DNA of 46,071 nucleotides, from NCBI GenBank assembly GCA_030038415.1, contig JASHOX010000296.1, forward strand, positions 1 through 46,071, in the 5' to 3' direction. Position 1 is the stretch's first letter; the number at the start of each line of letters is the position of its first letter. The DNA comes from Xanthobacteraceae bacterium (GTDB taxonomy: Bacteria; Pseudomonadota; Alphaproteobacteria; Rhizobiales; Xanthobacteraceae). The notes beneath the pieces were generated by a model. The model saw only the letters and a program-made list of their open reading frames with translations, did not search any database and was not told where the DNA came from. Both the position numbers and the translations under genes were made by a program. This document shows, one piece after another, positions 43,104 to 46,071 of the stretch.

Positions 43104-45392
43104 TCAGGCGCCGTCTGCGCCGGTTCCATTCGTCGGCGCACCGCCGCTATCGTCGAATTTATTGGTCTTTGGAAACCCTTTCGGCGCCAAACGGCCGGCG
43201 TCGGCGCGGTTGCCGCGCCAGTCGGCGAGTTCCTTCAGCGTCAGATTGAAAACGCGGCCGGCCGAGTCGGTCCAGGTCAGGCCTTTTTCCACCTCGAAGG
43301 TTTTGATGTCGGAGAGCCCGCCGTCCTTGTGGCGCTGCAGCCGCACGCCGCGGCCGCGCGCCATCTCCGGCACCTGATCGATCGGGAAGATCAGCATTTT
43401 GCGGTTCTCGCCGATCGCGGCAACCAGTTCGCCCTCGGCCGGCGTCACCGCGCAGGCGGCATCGGGCGATTTGACATTGAGCACTTGTTTACCCTTGCGG
43501 GTATTCGCGAGGCACTCATCCTCGGCGACGATAAAGCCCCTGCCCTGGCGGCCGGCGACGAGAAGCTTGCGGCCGCCCTGATAGCGGAACACGGAAACGA
43601 CGTCCGTCTCCTGTTCCAGATCGATGAACAGCCGGACCGGTTCGCCATGGCCGCGCCCACCCGGCAATTTCGCCGCATCGATGGTGTAGAAGCGGCCATT
43701 GGTGGCGAAGACCAAAAGCTTCGACGTGGTCTCGGCAAAAAAGGCGAGCTTGAGCGCGTCGTCGGCCTTGAACGCGAGACCTGACAGGTCGGCGACTTGG
43801 CCGCGCAGCGCGCGGATCCAGCCCTTCTCGGAAACCACCACGGTGATCGGCTCGCGCTCGACCAAGGCCTCCTCGATGGCCGCTTCATCGTGCGCGGGCG
43901 CCTCGGCAAAGCCGGTGCGGCGCTTGCCGAGCGGAGTTTTGGCCCCGAATTTTTCGCGCAGCGCCTTGATCTCGTCGGCGATCCTCTTCCATTGCTGCTT
44001 CTCAGAGCGGATCAATTCCTCGATCATTTTTTTCTCCGCGCGCAAATCCTTGTCCTCGCGGCGGATTTCCATCTCCTCGAGGCGGCGCAGGTTGCGCAGC
44101 CGCATATTGAGGATGGCTTCAGCCTGCACGTCGGACAGCTTGAACGTCTTCATCAGGACGGGCTTCGGCTCATCCTCGTTGCGGATGATTTTGATGACCT
44201 TGTCGAGATTAAGATAGGCGATGAGATAGCCGCCCAACACTTCGAGCCGGTGCTCGATCTGGGACAGCCGATAGCGCGAGCGGCGCAACAGCACGTCGCG
44301 CCGGTGAGCGAGCCATTCCGACAGCGCCTCGGCAAGCCCGACCACTTTCGGGATGCGGCCGCGGATGAGCACGTTCATATTGAGCGGCACGCGGCTTTCG
44401 AGCTCGGTGAGCTTGAACAGGCTTTCCATCAACAGCGCCGGGTCGACCGATCGCGAGCGCGGCTCGAACACGAGGCGCACGTCTTCGGCCGATTCGTCGC
44501 GCATGTCGGCAAGGAGCGGCAGCTTCTTCTCGTTGATCAATTCGGCGATGCGTTCGACGAGCCGCATCTTCTGCACTTGCCAGGGAATCTCCGTGACGAC
44601 GATCTGATAGGTGCCGCGCCCGGTGTCTTCCGTCTTCCAGCGCGCGCGCAGTCGAAACGAGCCGCGGCCGGTCGCGTAAGCTTCGGCAATGGCCGCCGGC
44701 GGATCGACGATGAGGCCGCCGGTCGGGAAATCCGGACCCGGCACGTATTTGAGCAAGGTCTTGCTTCGCGCATTCGGCTGTTCGATGAGATAAAGCGCGG
44801 CGTCGCACAATTCGGCGACGTTGTGCGGCGGAATGGACGTCGCCATGCCAACGGCGATGCCCTGCGCGCCATTGGCCAACAGATTCGGGAATGCCGCCGG
44901 CAGCACCACCGGCTCCAGCATCACGCCGTCGTAGCTCGGCCGAAAATCGACGGCGTCTTCATCGATGCCGTCGAGCAGAAGCCGCGCCACTTCGGTCAGG
45001 CGGGCTTCGGTATAGCGGTAGGCAGCCGGATTATCGCCGTCGATATTGCCGAAATTGCCTTGGCCGTCGACCAGCGGATAGCGCGAGGCAAAGTCCTGCG
45101 CCAGTCGCACCAGGGCATCGTAAATCGCCTGGTCACCATGCGGATGGAAATTACCCATCACGTCGCCGACGATCTTTGCCGACTTCTTGAACGCCGCGCC
45201 GGGATCCAGACGCAGAAGCCGCATACCGTAAAGGATGCGCCGGTGCACCGGTTTGAGCCCGTCGCGGGCGTCCGGCAGCGCGCGGTGCATGATGGTGGAC
45301 AGCGCATAAGCGAGGTAGCGCTCTTCCAGCGCCTCGCGCAGCGGAATTTCCTGGATGCCGCTGGATTCGGGGGGAATCACTTTCTTATTCAT
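43104..45392 (-). CDS. parC: DNA topoisomerase IV subunit A
   Basis: The 762-residue protein cuts and rejoins DNA to unlink replicated chromosomes, together with ParE. The catalytic Tyr127 is in [10 protein letters not shown], and the winged-helix part has [17 protein letters not shown]. The C-terminal beta-pinwheel is present from about residue 500 ([15 protein letters not shown] and similar blades). The quinolone-resistance region reads [10 protein letters not shown]: the positions matching E. coli Ser80 and Glu84 are Gln88 and Asp92. The start ATG 45392 has only a weak GGGA upstream, and that base run lies within a long hairpin beginning five bases before the ATG. It is not clearly in an operon with its neighbours. 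Confidence 0.97.
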   Translation of the reverse strand: MNKKVIPPESSGIQEIPLREALEERYLAYALSTIMHRALPDARDGLKPVHRRILYGMRLLRLDPGAAFKKSAKIVGDVMGNFHPHGDQAIYDALVRLAQDFASRYPLVDGQGNFGNIDGDNPAAYRYTEARLTEVARLLLDGIDEDAVDFRPSYDGVMLEPVVLPAAFPNLLANGAQGIAVGMATSIPPHNVAELCDAALYLIEQPNARSKTLLKYVPGPDFPTGGLIVDPPAAIAEAYATGRGSFRLRARWKTEDTGRGTYQIVVTEIPWQVQKMRLVERIAELINEKKLPLLADMRDESAEDVRLVFEPRSRSVDPALLMESLFKLTELESRVPLNMNVLIRGRIPKVVGLAEALSEWLAHRRDVLLRRSRYRLSQIEHRLEVLGGYLIAYLNLDKVIKIIRNEDEPKPVLMKTFKLSDVQAEAILNMRLRNLRRLEEMEIRREDKDLRAEKKMIEELIRSEKQQWKRIADEIKALREKFGAKTPLGKRRTGFAEAPAHDEAAIEEALVEREPITVVVSEKGWIRALRGQVADLSGLAFKADDALKLAFFAETTSKLLVFATNGRFYTIDAAKLPGGRGHGEPVRLFIDLEQETDVVSVFRYQGGRKLLVAGRQGRGFIVAEDECLANTRKGKQVLNVKSPDAACAVTPAEGELVAAIGENRKMLIFPIDQVPEMARGRGVRLQRHKDGGLSDIKTFEVEKGLTWTDSAGRVFNLTLKELADWRGNRADAGRLAPKGFPKTNKFDDSGGAPTNGTGADGA

Positions 45393-45396
45393 GGAT

Positions 45397-45471
45397 CTAG
45401 TGTCCCGATTCCGAAGTTCGCCTGTGTTGGCGGTCCCGTTGGTGCGAACTTCGGAATCAAAGGGACACTAG
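45397..45471. repeat. Long hairpin 1 just upstream of parC
   Basis: CTAGTGTCCC (45397-45406) pairs with GGGACACTAG (45462-45471) and GATTCCGAAGTTCGC (45407-45421) pairs with GCGAACTTCGGAATC (45444-45458). The right side has a three-base AAA bulge, and the loop is 22 bases, containing GTTGGCGGTCCCGTT. The total is a perfect 25-pair stem. It begins five bases from the parC ATG. Confidence 0.9.
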
Positions 45472-45485
45472 CAAACTTTACGATT

Positions 45486-45561
45486 CGAGTGCGGTTTTTG
45501 GATTGAAGTTCCTCGACGAGTTGGCGGCCCGATTGGGAGGAACTTCAATCCGCCGCACTCG
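45486..45561. repeat. Long hairpin 2, related to hairpin 1
   Basis: CGAGTGCGG (45486-45494) pairs with CCGCACTCG (45553-45561), and GGATTGAAGTTCCTC (45500-45514) pairs with GAGGAACTTCAATCC (45537-45551). The left side has a TTTTT bulge against a single G, and the loop is 22 bases containing GTTGGCGGCCCGATT. Plan, loop length and loop core match hairpin 1, but the stem sequence differs. The 195 bases between it and the next gene hold only that gene's leader. Confidence 0.9.
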
Positions 45562-45756
45562 ACCGCTATCGCTGTTGCGGCGTCCGAACAAGGGAGGAAA
45601 GACGTCGCCCGACGCCGCGCTCCCGGCCGTGACCGGGGAACCAAGGCGGTCAATTCATCATAACTATTGCGGTAAAATGAGGTCCTTCGCAGACGCTTGC
45701 CAAGCCTGACCGGCTTGCATCGTCTGAAGCCTAAGGTGAAGGAGTGAGGGATATCT

Positions 45757-46002
45757 ATGCGTAAGCTCATCCTTGCAATCGCCATGACGGTCCCGTGCGT
45801 ATTTTCGGCGTCGGCAACCCGGGCCACGGAGTTTGTGCCGGTGTCCTCCTATTACGGTGGTTACTACTACTGGCCCTATTACGACGGCTACCGGCCGCCG
45901 GCGTGCCCCTACCGCTATCATTGGGAATGCTGGCTCGACCCCTATGGCAGGCCGGGTTGCGGCTGCCGCCCCGATTTCGGGCTCTATCCCGGCCTCTATT
46001 GA
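45757..46002 (+). CDS. Small secreted Tyr/Pro-rich protein with four or so cysteines
   Basis: The 81-residue protein has a signal peptide (MRKLILAIAMTVPCVFSASA, likely cleaved near ATRA). The mature part is rich in Tyr, Pro and Gly (SSYYGGYYYWPYYDGYRPP) and has Cys in ACPYRYHWECW and GCGCRPDFG that could form disulfides. I do not recognise a named family, although short Tyr/Gly-rich secreted proteins of this style are common in Bradyrhizobium-like genomes. GGAG and AGGG lie upstream of the ATG. Its end overlaps the end of the opposite-strand gene by seven bases. Confidence 0.75.
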   Translation: MRKLILAIAMTVPCVFSASATRATEFVPVSSYYGGYYYWPYYDGYRPPACPYRYHWECWLDPYGRPGCGCRPDFGLYPGLY

Positions 46003-46071
46003 ACGACGCGTTTGAGCGCGGTGACGAATTGCGCGCGCGCCTCCGGCACGGCAAGGCCGCGCGGCGCAAAA
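45996..46071 (-). CDS. C-terminal end of a gene, possibly recO
   Basis: Only the last 24 codons are inside the window, ending at TAG 45998-45996. The peptide includes APRGLAVPEARAQFVTALKR. This resembles the C-terminus of alphaproteobacterial RecO (recombination mediator), and recO near parC fits gene order in Bradyrhizobium-like genomes as I recall it. The fragment is too short to be sure. Confidence 0.4.
   Translation of the reverse strand, partial: FAPRGLAVPEARAQFVTALKRVVQ

Noticed and set aside
43797..45506. 569-codon open frame on the plus strand opposite parC
   Set aside because: Biased His/Arg/Asp composition and no motif; parC on the minus strand is certain. The frame even runs through the palindromic repeat.

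Overview
The window is GC-rich bacterial chromosome, most likely from an alphaproteobacterium of the order Hyphomicrobiales (Bradyrhizobium / Xanthobacteraceae relatives). Three things point there. First, the housekeeping set: hemB with a neighbouring DUF6163-like gene, an RDD protein, the bpt-type arginyltransferase, and parC beside a probable recO end. Second, the style of the intergenic palindromic repeats (240-400, 17889-17991, 45397-45561). Third, the many molybdenum hydroxylases and second-messenger proteins. I see no rRNA, tRNA, CRISPR, prophage or insertion sequence. The taxon is an inference and was not tested by a search.

Left part (1 to about 29.2 kb) is accessory and mostly catabolic. 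It holds a three-subunit molybdenum hydroxylase operon (large, FAD and 2Fe-2S subunits, 4079 to 335, minus strand). Two further large subunits (4258-6609 and 25147-27474) have no partner subunits in the window. Around them are amidohydrolases (1-238 and 16215-17069), a PhtD-like periplasmic-binding-fold protein (15301-16203), a NitT/TauT-type ABC importer (8528-11078), an SDR plus class II aldolase (21062-22671), an HpcH/HpaI aldolase (22802-23611) and a maleylacetate-reductase-like enzyme coupled to the third hydroxylase (24075-27474). Together they suggest uptake and ring breakdown of an aromatic or N-heterocyclic compound; the substrate cannot be read from the sequence. Interspersed are a purple-acid-phosphatase-like enzyme, a GT9 glycosyltransferase, a PAS-GGDEF-EAL protein, a cNMP-fold protein, two related secreted alpha/beta hydrolases and a vanadium-haloperoxidase-like protein that has lost the expected vanadate-binding histidine.

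Middle part (29.2 to 35.2 kb) is core-like: DUF6163-like membrane protein, hemB, a Pro/Ala-rich membrane protein, ilvA, RDD, bpt and a small secreted protein.

Right part (35.5 to 43 kb) is a minus-strand block of signalling genes: a cyclase that joins a six-helix histidine-rich membrane anchor, a 2Fe-2S ferredoxin domain and a class III cyclase domain; a chemoreceptor broken by a one-base frameshift; and a FIST sensor whose gene overlaps a GGDEF-EAL gene. parC follows, preceded by two tandem hairpins that share a loop but have different, fully paired stems.

I did not find a clearly new defence or mobile system. The best candidates for something undescribed are the redox-cyclase architecture, the Asn-substituted haloperoxidase-like protein, the paired hairpins abutting parC, the symmetric -10 element between ilvA and the RDD gene, and the unpaired molybdenum hydroxylase subunits.
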